In this document: positions 22,605 to 33,597 of the stretch, piece by piece
How the letters are laid out: every line of letters begins with the position of its first letter
Numbering within the stretch: the stretch's first letter is position 1
NCBI GenBank assembly: GCA_941918925.1
Contig: OW799236.1
Location: 15,599,474 to 15,663,473 of the forward strand
DNA length: 64,000 nucleotides
Reading direction: 5' to 3'
From: Phyto melanocephala
Lineage: Eukaryota > Arthropoda > Insecta > Diptera > Rhinophoridae
The notes under the pieces: generated by a model
Databases searched by the model: none
The model's input: the letters and a program-made list of their open reading frames with translations, nothing else
Told to the model about the DNA's origin: nothing
Position numbers and translations under genes: made by a program

Positions 22605-22660
22605 AAGTAACAGCGTTATATTCGGCTGTGTTGAATTTTTTATAAACACTACGCGAATAA
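22605..22660 (-). mobile_element. Helitron-like repeat, 3' end fragment
   Basis: On the minus strand TTTATAAAAAATTCAACAC, then CAGCCGAATATAACGCTGTT resembles the terminal hairpin region of the common family. Only this end remains. Confidence 0.4.
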
Positions 22661-22779
22661 TAAGGAATAAAATATATTTTTTGTGTGAGACACTAAAGAA
22701 ATTTAAGAAAAATCGTTTAGTCCAGCTAAAAGAGTTTAAAGTTTAAGAATTGGAAGCATTACTCCATTTGGATTGTTGT

Positions 22780-23480
22780 TTAACTCAACTTTAATGGGAG
22801 CTACTCAAGCAGTAATTTTAAACGTTTTCAAGCAGTAGTCCAAAATACGATTTGAAGCCGACAGACCTTGAAAGATGGTTTTGCATGATTTTATTTGAAC
22901 TTTGTCAAAGAAAATTATTTTTACACATTACTTACATTACTTGCGATTAAAAACCGATCTATTGGAATAACCCAAAGCTGTGTGAAACACGGCAAATAAG
23001 CCGAAACGACATCCATGGCTCTAAAGTAATGTTCTGTATTTGGTGAGATTAAAAAAGTGATATTTTTTAAGAGCTGCTGAAATCTTGCCAGACTATCACA
23101 CAGAACCTGTATCGAACACAACTAATGCATTTAAAGCGAGCATTGGCTAAAAAACGCAAACAATATACGGCCAGACATTAAACCGTAAATTTCATCATTA
23201 CAAACCTCGGCCACATGTTGCAATACCTGTTAAAAACTATTAAAAAAGATGTGATTGGAAGGCTTTTTCTGACCCCCTTATAGCCCAAACCTTACCCCGT
23301 CCGACTACTATTTCTTTGAATCGATGAAAAACGTTTTCTCTGGGATACGCCTAATTTCAAAACAGGGTATCCGAATTTGGCTTGATTAATGGTCTCAAAA
23401 AATGAGCAGTGTATTTTGGTGCGGAATTCATATATTGTCAGAAAGATGGGAAAAACTCACAACTAATATTGATCATTTAT
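22780..23480 (+). pseudogene. mariner transposase relic, mellifera-like type
   Basis: The plus strand carries a decayed mariner transposase with frame changes: KNRSIGITQSCVKHGK, AETTSMALK, VMFCIWW, a region matching the L-K-x-A-L-A-x-K-R segment, then PPYSPNLTPSDYYFFESMKN, VFSGIRLISKQGIRIWLD, VFWCGIHILSERWEKL near the C-terminus. The S-D-Y keeps the third catalytic Asp of the DD34D triad, whereas the H-D-N second site cannot be read. The closing block W-x-G-I-H-K-L-P-E-R-W-x-K is typical of mariners related to those of honeybee. Upstream sequence to about 22780 fits poorly. The minus-strand frame at 22921-23121 is a shadow. A tiny MITE sits 40 bases downstream. Confidence 0.7.
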
Positions 23481-23519
23481 GAATTTTATGTTGTTCGAAT
23501 GTTAATAAATAAAAACTTA

Positions 23520-23600
23520 GGGCCGTATTCATAAAAACTATTTTAGGTTTATTAAAGGCTTATTTGACAGATGTTGTAGATAAATTTATGAATACGGCCC
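23520..23600. mobile_element. 81-bp Harbinger-like micro-MITE
   Basis: The left end GGGCCGTATTCATAAA and the right end TTTATGAATACGGCCC are perfect inverses over 16 bp. TTA lies directly outside both ends (23517-23519, 23601-23603). Only 49 bases lie between the terminal repeats. The end resembles CGGCCTTATTCATAAC of the 4216 element, so both may be served by related transposases. Confidence 0.85.
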
Positions 23601-23603
23601 TTA

Positions 23604-24020
23604 ACATTTTAAAAAGTCTCACATTTTTAAGTTATATTTACATCAAATATTTTAAAAACGGAAGTATTAATTATGTATCGATAACGACGTGTTTTCACAT
23701 GAAGTTGCAGGTGCAAACATTTTAATTTCATTGATTCACTAAACGAGTTTGATTTGAGCGATGGACTGGACAGAATTAGTCTAGCAGAATTAGATCCATA
23801 GAACATTCATACAGGTACATGCAACGGCGATTTGATACATCAAAACAACTGCAATAAAATTTGATTAAAAAATAATATATATGTAAAATACAATACAAAT
23901 GCCGCAAAAGCAACATACATATAACAATAAATTTAGTTCATTTATTATCAAAAAAGTTCACGCAAGATAATTGTTTTATACTGAAACCAAAATCTAGTTT
24001 TCCATACCTGCATTAATAAA
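23604..24020. repeat. AT-rich stretch with a repeat shared with 53.4 kb
   Basis: Around 23804-23858, GAACATTCATACAGGTACAT followed by GCAACGGCGATTTGATACA has an inverted counterpart near 53360-53415 (GTATCAATTCGCCGTTGCAT). This shows a shared repeat family of unknown type. The remainder is AT-rich without a gene. Confidence 0.45.
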
Positions 24021-24023
24021 TGA

Positions 24024-24090
24024 AATCAAGGCGAATTTAACAAATCAGCAGGACTGATAATTTCACCAGTATGAATTCGCCTTGGTTAAA
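24024..24090. repeat. Short inverted repeat, AAGGCGAATT ends
   Basis: TCAAGGCGAATT and AATTCGCCTTGG face each other about 40 bases apart, a small hairpin or micro-MITE. The GGCGAATT word also links it to the neighbouring shared repeat. No target duplication is clear. Confidence 0.45.
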
Positions 24091-25510
24091 TCGAATAATC
24101 TTGAAAAGTAAATATTAATAAAGTTTAAGTATTTGTACATGCCACTCAATCGTCTAACTAAACATAGTGACTTGACATCAGTCACTGATTTAAAAGACTA
24201 CAAAATAACATGGGCGCCATATATTGAAAACATCTATCGGCCATTATAAATAAAACTAAGGTAAAGAAATACTTTAAATTAAGAAATCCGCCTTATATGC
24301 AAGTTGTGGTTAAAACTGGGCGTGGCATGCTACAAAAAGAACTATTCCCATACAATTTAGAGAAAATACTCATGAAAATAAGAATTTCATACGTTTATAT
24401 AAGATGGTCGTTAAACTATAGGTGTTACTGCCACTTTTAATTTAATTTTTATATAATTACATGTAGTTCTATAATAATTTTTTCCCATTAAAAAAAAAAC
24501 GCGCACATTATTATTTACTCTAATTTTAATGTTAATTTTCTTTTGTTATTGCTTTTCGTTGCTCCAAAAACATAAAAACATTTTCAAAATGTAGTAAATT
24601 TAATTTAAAATTTGTTGAAATAAAATAAAAGCATACAAGCTTTGGAAATAAAATAGATTCCACAGATTCTTTGTATGGAAAATTACGCTACGTTAAAAGT
24701 CTGTTGGATCATTTACATGAGGGAGGTATTATCCGCAAAAAAACCGCTTTACAAAATTTTAGTTTATAATTTAAAGGAAACGAAAGTAAACATTGAAAAA
24801 ATGTTTACAATTATTTTAAATTAACTACTTTTAATTATGTAAATGTTAAATCTGCTAATTACCTTTAATATCTTTCGCTATAATGTCTAGCTAATTACGT
24901 CGGCACAAAATACATTATTTTCTTACAGCAAATAGTAACAAAGAAAAAAGTTTTTACTTATTTATACTCTAAATTAAATAAAGTAGAGCAACATCTATCT
25001 TAAGACGACCACAATGAACACAGACGGACAGATTTACAGATGTTTATTATGACCATCATTTATAAAAAAAGCAAAAGAAAAAAAAGGAAAAAGTGTCAGT
25101 TGAATAATATGATTTATAGCCATTTTTGGTTAGCTGGCGGATGGACTGACGTAAACGCAATAAAACAGGGGGATTCAATAAAGAAGTAAAAAAAAAAAAA
25201 AAATAGAAAAAAATAATATTTAAAATATTGCGAGCTCTAAACCCATTTGAAAGGTTTAGTATATTAGGAGTTAAAAGCCATCATTCACGGTTTTCCTAAA
25301 TCTTTACATGGGATTCTTTACCTTTTTAAAGTGATCCTTCTCGGAAGTTTAGTCTTCTATAAGCGTCGCCGAATTGTTTAAAAGCTAACAGAATTTTAAA
25401 TTTTGCTAGAAATTTGTTTTGATGATTTAAATTGGTTTTTTTTTTTGAATTTAAGACAATGTAACGATTAAGTGTCGTAGTAGGTTTTAGAGGCACAAAT
25501 ATTTTAATAT
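24091..25510. other. AT-rich stretch, no gene seen
   Basis: A phrase GGGCGTGGCATGCTAC near 24318 resembles GGGCAGTGCCACGCCC at 27629 and GGTAGGTGCCACACCTAC at 40880, a motif common in dispersed fly repeats. Otherwise nothing recognised. Confidence 0.45.
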
Positions 25511-25724
25511 TATTATACTCTTCACACAGTGAAAAAGGGTATATATAGGTTTGTCATTCTGTGTAAAATTTCTACAATTTTCATTTCAGACTCCATAAAG
25601 TATATATTTTCTGAAAGCTTATGAATAGGGGAGTCGATTAAGCTCTGTCAGTCTGTCCGTCGGGTTTTGAACCCCCTGACATCGCCTGGATCCGCGTGAG
25701 GTATAAAAATATCGGAAATATTCT
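25511..25724 (+). mobile_element. Helitron-like repeat, 5' fragment
   Basis: Starts TATACTCTTCACACAGTG and follows the short subtype through TTTGTCATTC, GAAAGCTTATGAATAGG, GAGTCGATTAAG, CCCTGACATCGCC and GTGAGGTATAAAAATATC. It breaks off at about 25724. A T/A low-complexity block like that inside the complete copies reappears at about 25940-26145, so the copy may be split by about 215 bases of other DNA. Confidence 0.65.
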
Positions 25725-26214
25725 ATATATAAATATTTTTTTAAAATTTTTTTAATATAATATATGAATGTTTTCCATCTTTTTTTTTGTATTGAGCTTA
25801 AGATCACTTTTTTTATAAAAAATAGTTTTAATTTTATTTTCCGATATTTCGCTACCACATTGGGTAGCTTCTCCAGGGAGAGTTTTTAAAATTTTCAACA
25901 ATTCACAATTAAAATATTAGATTTGTTCAAAAAACAAATTTTTTTTTTAAAAAAGGTGGACAATTTTTTTAATATTGTTTTATTTTTTTTATATAATATA
26001 TTATATATATTTTTTTTATTTAATATATTATATATATTTTTTTTTATTTTTTTTAAATTTTTATTTAATTTTTTTTTTAATTTTTTTTTAAATTTTTTTT
26101 TATTTTTTTAAAAAATTTTTTTTTTTATTTAATATATTACATACGCTAACATATATTCGATATAAGAAAGAAATTTTTTTATGACCTTCTCTTCTATTAC
26201 AAGCTATAACACTC
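25725..26214. repeat. Low-complexity T/A block and unidentified insert
   Basis: 25940-26145 is nearly all T with scattered A. The segment before it includes a less AT-rich phrase CCGATATTTCGCTACCACAT and TTGGGTAGCTTCTCCAGGGA (25841-25880) that I cannot assign. Open frames here are homopolymer artefacts. Confidence 0.45.
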
Positions 26215-26425
26215 TTCCTTATATACCGATTTAGCTTATTTTCATTACAAAACATTTCTGATCTATTGGAAATATTCTGGCAAAATTTGATCCCTCTTAC
26301 TTTTTCTGTTTAAGCTCTATCGTGCTTATAGTTGACGGAAGGACGGACGGACATAACTAGATCTAAAAAAAAAACAGTTTTCAGAAAATATATCTTAATA
26401 GGGTCTAAAATGAAAGTTTCCATGT
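26215..26425 (-). mobile_element. Helitron-like repeat fragment, divergent
   Basis: On the minus strand the segment has TTTCATTTTAGACCC, ATATTTTCTGAAAACTG, TCCGTCCGTCCTTCCGTC and CTTAAACAG in the family's order. Ends are missing and the sequence is more diverged than the other copies. Confidence 0.5.
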
Positions 26426-28414
26426 GTTAATTTGCAGTTTGAGTAATGATTAGGTTTAACTGAATTGTTTCTCGTTCGTATTAAATAATTATTTAGGTCT
26501 AGTTTCCAATCGTAATCATTTTCCTTTTAAGAAAAAAATCAAAAGAATTTTATAGAAATATTAAATAACATCCCTTTTTTCTTTACCCTTTATTATAGTC
26601 ATAAAAATGATATCTCGTTTTATTAATAAGAAAAACATCTATTCTTAAAATAAACTTTCTCTTAATTTTCTGTCCATTTTAATTAGTGTGTGAAAGAAAT
26701 TAAAAGCAATAAAAAATGGAAATTTTTCTTTAAATAGAAATTTTATTTAAACATTTTCTTAAAATAAGATGAAAGAAATAATTTATGAACTACCTTTTAT
26801 TTATATCAAAAAAAAATTTATTGGAATTCTATATAATTTTTTTTTTTGATTTTAGAGAAAAATGTTTATAAGTAAAATTTTTTTTTAGTTTTTAATAAAC
26901 ACAAAGAATAAAGCATTATGTTAAAGTCCCTAATTATAATCATTGAATTTTATTCAAATGCCTAGTAACTACTTATACCACTCACTCTCCTAAATTAACC
27001 CACATAATTACTGATTTATCTACATATATTGATTACTTGACAACCTGTCATTGGTTACAAACTGTGGGTATGCCGTAGTGATGTTGAAAAATGACCTAAT
27101 GATTATTACTTAAGCACTTAGCCCACCAACACATCATACAAAAGTTTTGTAAAATTCTATTTCATGCTATAATTGCCAGGGATCGTAACGGCTTTATTTT
27201 ATTTTTTCGCTCAGAAGATAACAAATTTTTTTTTGTGTTTGATGTAAGTAATGTGAAGTTATAAATTCATGGCGATACTAAAGGAATACAATACAAAATT
27301 AGTTTCTCGTTAACAGATTAGTGAAAAGCACTTTATGTATGTGTCTGTGCCGTAAAAATACGCAACGTAATAGGGCTTGGCGTAATGTTGACGCTACAAA
27401 TAACAACAGAAAAGTATGTTCGAAGTTTAGATAAGGATGTGTTGATTTATTTTTACTTATTTGAAAACAGCTCATTTAGCAAAATCCAAAAATAAGCAGC
27501 GCATGTTTGCTAGTCTAAATAATTGTGCCAAGTTATCAGAGTTATGCATTTTTAACAGCTAGTAATTGATTTTGTTGCGTATTTGCTGAGTTCACGTAAA
27601 AACGCAACATTATTGTAAGAAATGTGGGCAGTGCCACGCCCATTTTAAAAATACTTTTGATTTCGTTTGCAAATTAAAAACGATTTATTAAAATATCGAA
27701 CTAAAAACAATAGTATTTTTGTATGGTTTTTGTAAAAATTATTGAAGTTTAATTAAGCGTTAATCAAATTGCCATGAAAAATCAGTCTTATCAATAATTT
27801 TAAACCTTTGTTTATTATTATAAATAAGGCAGTCAAACTTACTTTATTTTACAGCAATAACAGTTATTAACAAGATAACAAATTCAATTTAATTTTTATT
27901 ATCGAATTTTTTGTTTTAAAGAAATATTAAAATTTATTCAGGCTTGAGTTGATTGCAAAAATTTTCTTATCATAAAGAAATTTAATGGCGATTAAGCTAC
28001 ACAAACATAAGAAAAATGACTTTAAAGCAATTTCATAAAATTGCTTGTAAGCACATGCTCTGAAATTTCAAAAAGCAGACTAGCAAAAATATGTGTTTTA
28101 CGATAAAAATTTTAAAGAATAGAATAAACTGAACTGATATAGAACGTTGAAGTAAAATAAAGCTGAATCAGAAAAAAGGTGAAATAGAACATTAAAACTG
28201 AAATAGAACATTCAAGACCAAAGAAAAATTAGATAGAGACTTAGCTCTTAATGTTCTGTAATGAGATGTGTTCACATTAGGGATGACATCAGAAATATAA
28301 AATTGTATCAATATCAACTAAAACAACTTGTTTTTAAATTTACATTACTTTTATTGAGATTTATTAAGGATATAAAGAGGTACATTAAATTTTATTTGTA
28401 CTATAATTAAAAAA
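26426..28414. other. AT-rich stretch, no gene seen
   Basis: A word like CGTAAAAATACGCAACGTAAT (27350) recurs loosely at 27595. AACTGAA-type repeats appear at about 28100-28250. No coding frame or RNA gene recognised. Confidence 0.45.
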
Positions 28415-28492
28415 TTAAATAAAAAAAAAAAATAAAAAAAAATAAAAAAAAAAATAAAAAAAAATAAAAAAAAAAATAAAAAAAAAAATATT
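28415..28492. repeat. A-rich low-complexity tract
   Basis: About 75 bases of A runs of 8 to 12 separated by single T. Confidence 0.9.
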
Positions 28493-28559
28493 TATAAACT
28501 TTTTACCAAGAAGAAAATGAGGGTACCGATTTCAAAATCACAATTACAATTTTAATAAT

Positions 28560-28850
28560 ATCTTACTTGATATAAATATTTATATTATAACAATTGCATT
28601 TTTGTGAATTCAGTAAATTCTTTCTTTTTTGTAAGCCGCATAGTGTTGCAGTTTGTACTGAGTTTCTCTCTTTGGTTTTAATTATATTTTGGTAATAAAA
28701 GATTCTTTTTACATTTGCTGGTGAATGTCGAACTGTTAGTTCTGGAAACACCAATTCATTTGCTTCATTTTTTAATTTAGAAACAGTTGCCCAGAAATCG
28801 CTTACATTCGGAATTTTGTATAGTTTTATTATTTCAACATCAGCAACTAT
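28560..28850 (-). pseudogene. hAT-type transposase, C-terminal dimerisation region
   Basis: An open minus-strand frame reads VEIIKLYKIPNVSDFWATVS, ELVFPELTVRHSPANVKRIF, YYQNIIKTKERNSVQTATLC and GLQKRKNLLNSQKCNCYN. It follows the hAT C-terminal pattern: a short helix, L-P-H-S-N-A-x-x-E-R-x-F-S, then K-x-x-R-N-x-L and a closing helix. Here RHSPANVKRIF stands for that block, with the conserved Glu replaced by Lys. The catalytic core is not seen upstream. The piece is about 95 codons without a stop, so decay is mainly by truncation. Related insect proteins end similarly in C-x-C, as here in KCNC. Confidence 0.6.
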
Positions 28851-29244
28851 GATGAGTTTCCATATTAAATTACTTACTTAATACCAATTTTGGCATACCT
28901 GGTTCACATATTTAAAAAAAAATCCTTTATAACAAAGTCTTTTTCTCTTTAAACTACCTTAAATGTAATTTTTTAGTAACACTGCTGTTTAATGTATGTG
29001 TTCTATTGTACTCGATGCTGTTAGCTTTGATTTACTACTTTTTTTATTTTATTGTCGCTTTTTGTTTTGATATTATACTTAGTTTAAAAACACAAACACT
29101 AACAAAGCTGTAGAGAAAAAACTTTTCGAGTGATGATTTATTTATTTTAGTTAGAGTTATGTTTTGTTATTTGTGTTTACACTAGAATATTGTGACTGGA
29201 AGTAGTGCAAAAAAGAACACATTTAAAACATTTTACGCAGCTCT

Positions 29245-29514
29245 TTAGTAAATATTAATATTAAACTCCCAGGTTTTTTTTAGCTTACTGAACAATTGCG
29301 TTGCCTTTTTCATATTTTCCACCATATCGAATTTTGCACTTCCTTCACGTTCGTAATAAATTTCAAATACCTCCGTACGCGCAATTGGCTTAATAAGAGG
29401 AACAACGTTTTTGTATTTGTATGTAAGTATACATATGTATAAATAGATGATTAAAATTTTTTGATTTACCTTTAGATGAGTTTGATTTAAATTTTCTATT
29501 AGTTGAGGAAACAC
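29245..29514 (-). CDS. Unassigned open frame of 89 codons
   Basis: I do not recognise this product. The C-terminal half, ARTEVFEIYYEREGSAKFDM then VENMKKATQLFSKLKKTW, has a normal amino-acid composition with charged residues and a predicted helix, unlike the Phe/Leu/Asn-rich chance frames elsewhere. The N-terminal half is AT-biased. An alternative start one frame over begins MSVSSTNRKFKSNSSKGKSK. It lies on the same strand as the hAT relic below it and two coding-like frames above it (30109-30471). It could be an exon relic of a host gene or of a transposon. Confidence 0.3.
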   Translation of the reverse strand: MFPQLIENLNQTHLKVNQKILIIYLYICILTYKYKNVVPLIKPIARTEVFEIYYEREGSAKFDMVENMKKATQLFSKLKKTWEFNINIY

Positions 29515-30108
29515 TCATAGTTTTTAGCGTTGCAATGGTAAAACAAAAAAATTACACGGACGACCTTGAAAACTTCAATTTGTGTAATTAATGATATAAA
29601 ATTAAATGGTAAGAGAAAAAAAATTGTTAATTCTGGGGTTAATGTTTAAAAAAGGTATTTCGAGAACTCAAATTTATTGACAGTTTTGCCTATAAAAAAC
29701 ATATTTAAAGCTGTTATGAGCTAAAAGTCTCTAGTGTTTAATTTAAATTAATTCTGTTTCTTATCACTTAAGCTTGATGAAATAGCTATTGTGTATATTA
29801 AACATCTTGTTTTTTTTTATTTTACATAAATAATCTTTTTAGTTTCCTGTGTTTTCCTGTTTTGATAAAATTTTGTGAATTTTGTTGTAATGGTGTTTAA
29901 TTCGGAATCCCTCAATTTAAACTTTCAAAGCCCTTCAAACCTTTAAAAACCCAGTGTTATTTGTTATCCCTGATAAGTATTACGCAGCCATTTTATGTGC
30001 ACATATGTTATATTACTCACGTTTTGGTTAAATATAACGTATTTACTCTTTACAAATTCTAATTTATTTATATACATGAATAAAATTGGAAAATGATAAT
30101 CTTATTGT

Positions 30109-30246
30109 CTACACATACATGGTGGTGCAAAATCGACGAACCAAAGCTGTTAGATTGTCTGCACTTTGTAACGGTGCATCCTTTAATTGAACGACCACTT
30201 CAAAATCTTTCGCTGAACCTAATAGACCCCTTGTTGAGCTAGTCAT
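30109..30246 (-). CDS. Unassigned coding-like open frame, 45 codons
   Basis: From an ATG at 30246 it reads MTSSTRGLLGSAKDFEVVVQ, LKDAPLQSADNLTALVRRFC and stops soon after. The frame is open further upstream, reading TTKPKRKVFK, a basic segment. Composition and codon use look like real coding sequence in a region averaging over 65% AT. I cannot name a family. It probably represents a decayed or truncated gene piece of transposon or other origin. Confidence 0.35.
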   Translation of the reverse strand: MTSSTRGLLGSAKDFEVVVQLKDAPLQSADNLTALVRRFCTTMYV

Positions 30247-30315
30247 CTTAAACACTTTTCGTTTCGGTTTGGTGGTACCAAAACATATGTAATTGCTAGA
30301 TTATATATACACACC

Positions 30316-30471
30316 TCATAATTTTTTATAGAGTTTCTTTGAAACATGAACATGGCGCCCACCTTTCATTGTTCGAATTAAAGGACCATAAACAATTAGC
30401 AATCGCGCATTTTCTGTAATTACCTCACTGTTAACATCGCTGCTTGTGACAAGAAAATTATTTATGTAAAT
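30316..30471 (-). CDS. Unassigned coding-like open frame, no start, 51 codons
   Basis: Open from a stop at 30472 to a stop at 30316 on the minus strand. It reads NNFLVTSSDVNSEVITENAR, LLIVYGPLIRTMKGGRHVHV and ends SKKLYKKL, a basic tail. The amino-acid balance is unlike chance frames here. It lies 70 bases upstream of the 45-codon frame on the same strand, and the two could be pieces of one decayed gene or neighbouring genes. Family unknown. Confidence 0.35.
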   Translation of the reverse strand: MYINNFLVTSSDVNSEVITENARLLIVYGPLIRTMKGGRHVHVSKKLYKKL

Positions 30472-30565
30472 TCAAGCTTATTATTAGTCGAAACGCATGC
30501 CTGTCAATTGATTTTATTGTTTACCAAAGATTTTCTAGAAATAAGGAATTATGTAATTAACTTTT

Positions 30566-31273
30566 TTTATACCCTTCACCTGTGGTGCACAAGGGTATAT
30601 ATAGCTTTGTCATTCCGTTTGTAATTTCTACAATTTTAATTTCCGAACCCATAAAGTATATATTTTCTGAAAGCTTATGAATAGAGGAGTCGATTAAGCC
30701 CTGACCGTCTGTCCGTCTGCCCGTCTGTCCGTGTGTTGATTGAAATCAACTTTTAGAAGCAACTATATGTTCCTCAGATCTGTATATGGTATCAATCTCT
30801 TGGAAATATCCAGGAATGAATCGCTATTGAAAATCAGCACAATCGCCCCATAACTTTCTAAGATATGAGCAAAAAACCACGACCACCTCGTTTTTTTTCA
30901 CAATTACAACAACAACATACATACATAGATACATGTAAAAAACATACCAAACAAAAAAAATTACAAAAAAAAAAATATTAAAAATAAGAAAAAAAAACTA
31001 CAAAAAAAAAATTTTAAAAAAAATTTTAAAAAATTTTTTAAAAATTTTTCTAAAAAAATATAAAAAAAATAATAAAATATAAATAATATATTAAATAAAA
31101 TAAAATAAAATTTTTTTGGCTCAGCTGGGATTCGATGCCACATTTATTCTAACGTGTACGTATGCACGTATTTTATATGGGATGAATGGTGATACAAACA
31201 ATTGTTATTGCATGACTACACGTTGTGAAGGGTATATAAGATTCGGCACGGCCGAATATAGCACTGTTACTTG
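30566..31273 (+). mobile_element. Helitron-like repeat, complete copy
   Basis: Begins TTATACCCTTCACCTGTG, ends GTGAAGGGTATATAAG, hairpin ATTCGGCACGGCCGAAT, then TGTTACTTG. A low-complexity A/T block fills about 30950-31110. The 65-codon frame at 31116-31313 spans its 3' end and is an artefact. Internal detail (GCAACTATATGTTCCTCAGA) matches copy 1 at 6440, so these two form one subgroup. Confidence 0.7.
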
Positions 31274-32059
31274 TTATTTATTTATTTTTACTTTTTTATT
31301 ACAATACACATAGAAAAAAAGTAAATATTAATTTCAATTACAAGATTAATACTATTAATTAAAATTTTATTTGATTTTGTTCCAATCATCAAAATGAGAC
31401 TTTAAGTTAAATGAAAATTTATATTTTTAATTGAAAAAATATATGGCAAAATATATCCATTAAAACAATATTACAAAATTAATTAAAATTCTTATAATTT
31501 TAAAAAATGATTTTAATTAATTGAATCACACCTTTAATGGATATTTTGGGATTATTTTAAATAAAGTATTTATTATATTAGAAATATAAATTATTGAACC
31601 TGCTTTGAATACAATAACCCGAAAAGAAAATACACATACATATTTGTATTTTCAACATTAAATTCATACATTTTTAATTACATTTTAAATATTATAAGTA
31701 TATGAAAAATACGATGCATAAGATACATACAGTATAACACATTTAGGAACTGGTGGCATAAACACACGTCCTGTTTAAAAAAGTAAAGGGGATGCATTCT
31801 AGATCTAGGCACAAAGAAACTTTGCTTGTAAATCTTTATTAAACGATGGGATAGAATTCATATAATCACTAACATATCAAGGCTAGAATCAAACAGAATA
31901 CATCAGGCTGCAGGGAATATGGACTTCAGTCTCATTTGTAATAAAGTTCAAGCTCTCTATTACATTTATTTTGAACAAAGTCTGTTTTTTAGCTTTGTAA
32001 ATATGTACTTACTAGAATTTTAATTTGCTAATTAGCCTTCTTTTAACATTAACCTCCTT
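31274..32059. other. AT-rich stretch, no gene seen
   Basis: Nothing recognised. A 31-codon purine-rich patch near 31780 has no match. Confidence 0.5.
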
Positions 32060-32063
32060 ATTT

Positions 32064-33269
32064 CTTCGACGTTTGGGCATAAGGTCTCAAGTCAAAAAAA
32101 CGCTTTTTGAGTTTTTGATTAGGTATCAATAAGTTAAATCTAGCACAACTGCATCCATCCGTAAACGTTTGCGCTTTAGGCAATAAGTCAGAAAAATTCA
32201 TATTTTGTTTGGTATTAAGGTCTTAAGTTGACTTAAGTCTTTGTGACCGATGCTTTTGAAACATTTCTCTAACGGCATTAGTCAACTTAAGTCTTTTATC
32301 TTTTATACTAGTTAAAACTATTCCCTGCATGCAGGAAAAAATGCAATTCTTTTCTTAAAGAAGAAGTTAGGAAAATTATTTTTGACGAATACTGGTTGCT
32401 TAGGAATCACGTTAAAAGGGTAACTTTCATTGCAAACCTCATAAATGCTAAAAAGAAGAGGTTTCTCGCAAAAGAAAAGCTAATAGTTTAAAATATAGGA
32501 AATTAACCTACGAATATTCCCTAGAAGTAAATGGTACAAGAGTTTCTGTGTGCAAGGTTTGTTTCTGTAGAACTTTAGACAAAACAGAAAAGTTCATACA
32601 AAATGATTTCAACATTTTAGGCTTCCTTAGGAAAGGAAAAAATAAAAATCTAAAAAATTATCCACTCCAAACAAAATATAAAACTTTGGTCCCGACATCT
32701 GAGGAGAAAAAAAAGGGATTTGTGCTTTTTTTTAAAGCTTGATACCACCTGTGTTCCACAGTTTTTATAAAAATTTACCAAATTTCTCCACCGCTGTAAA
32801 TGATGATCCTGATTTGGTAGATGAAGAAGAGAATATAGAGACTACTTAAAGTTTTTATTTTATTTTGTTTTTTTTTTTTATTACTTTATAATTATTAATT
32901 ACTAAATTATTTTTATTGTTTATTATAATAATTTTTCAAGCTTTTGAATAAAAGATTTTATTAATTCATCGTTTTAACTAAATAAAAACGTTTTATTTCC
33001 TGACTTAATTCTTACAAAAAAGCAAAACTTTTATAAATGATAAAACATTTGAGGATCCTTAGGACTTAAGCCATCTAAAAAACGGTAAATACTAATAAAT
33101 TTGGAAAAATGTTATAATATTACTATAGGTTATCATATCCATGCTTGTTTCCCATCACTTCCTTTTCAAACAAATTTTATCCTGATTTGCAAACAATTAA
33201 ATAGTATTCAATTTAACATTACGAAAAACTACAGTTTCTGACTTAAGACCTTATTCCCCAACGCCAAAG
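32064..33269 (+). mobile_element. TIR transposon of unresolved superfamily, internally deleted
   Basis: Left end CTTCGACGTTTGGGCATAAG continuing GTCTCAAGTCA; right end, inverted, CTTTGGCGTTGGGGAATAAG continuing GTCTTAAGTCAG. ATTT lies directly outside both ends (32060-32063, 33270-33273) and may be a 4-bp target duplication. The words TTAAGTC/GACTTAA recur inside both ends (32218-32238, 32281-32294, 33060). The body encodes a decayed protein of a family widespread in arthropod genomes. Confidence 0.65.
32330..32849 (+). pseudogene. Transposon-encoded protein, N- and C-terminal parts joined
   Basis: Reads CRKKCNSFLKEEVRKIIFDE, then WLLRNHVKRVTFIANLINAK; after a frameshift near 32465 comes RKLTYEYSLEVNGTRVSVCK and VCFCRTLDKTEKFIQND. 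This matches the start of an uncharacterised arthropod protein family with a C-x-x-x-C, a short helical block and an L-x-V-x-G-x-x-V-x-V-C-K-x-x-F motif. From 32743 another frame reads IPPVFHSFYKNLPNFSTAVN and ends with an acidic tail DDPDLVDEEENIETT, which resembles the family's C-terminus. The central several hundred residues, presumably the DDE core, are missing. Naming beyond that would be guesswork. Confidence 0.5.
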
Positions 33270-33494
33270 ATTTTACATGATTAATCACCTCTTTTTTTAA
33301 CCTTACCTTCAAAATTAATTCTTGACAAAAAATTAAATTTTTTCAATATGCTTTTTTCAGGTAACAGAAATATCTAAGATTTAATATCAACTAAAAAAAA
33401 TGTTAAAAGTAATTCAAAATATAATTCAAATTTAAAAAAAATCACTTTTAGTGCAATTATAAATATTATTTTAGTTTTAATTAGACGAGTTAAG

Positions 33495-33597
33495 TTGTAG
33501 CGATAACAGACGAGAGTCTCTGGCGGGAACCGATCCCGCAACTCTCAGAGTGGTCACTAATACACTACTGACTAGTTCATCGGGACATCCTAAAATA
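33495..33597 (-). mobile_element. tRNA-derived SINE-like fragment
   Basis: On the minus strand: CCCGATGAACTAGTCAGTAG, GACCACTCTGAGAGTT, then GCGGGATCGGTTCCCGC (a 5-bp stem with a 7-base loop like a T arm) and CAGAGACTCTCG. The layout resembles a tRNA head with A- and B-box regions. A second piece sharing the B-box side and CAGAGACTCT lies at 43578-43775. Not a functional tRNA: no acceptor or anticodon arm fits. Confidence 0.5.

Noticed and set aside
33495..33597. Functional tRNA gene on the minus strand
   Set aside because: A T-arm-like stem is present, but the acceptor and anticodon arms do not form.
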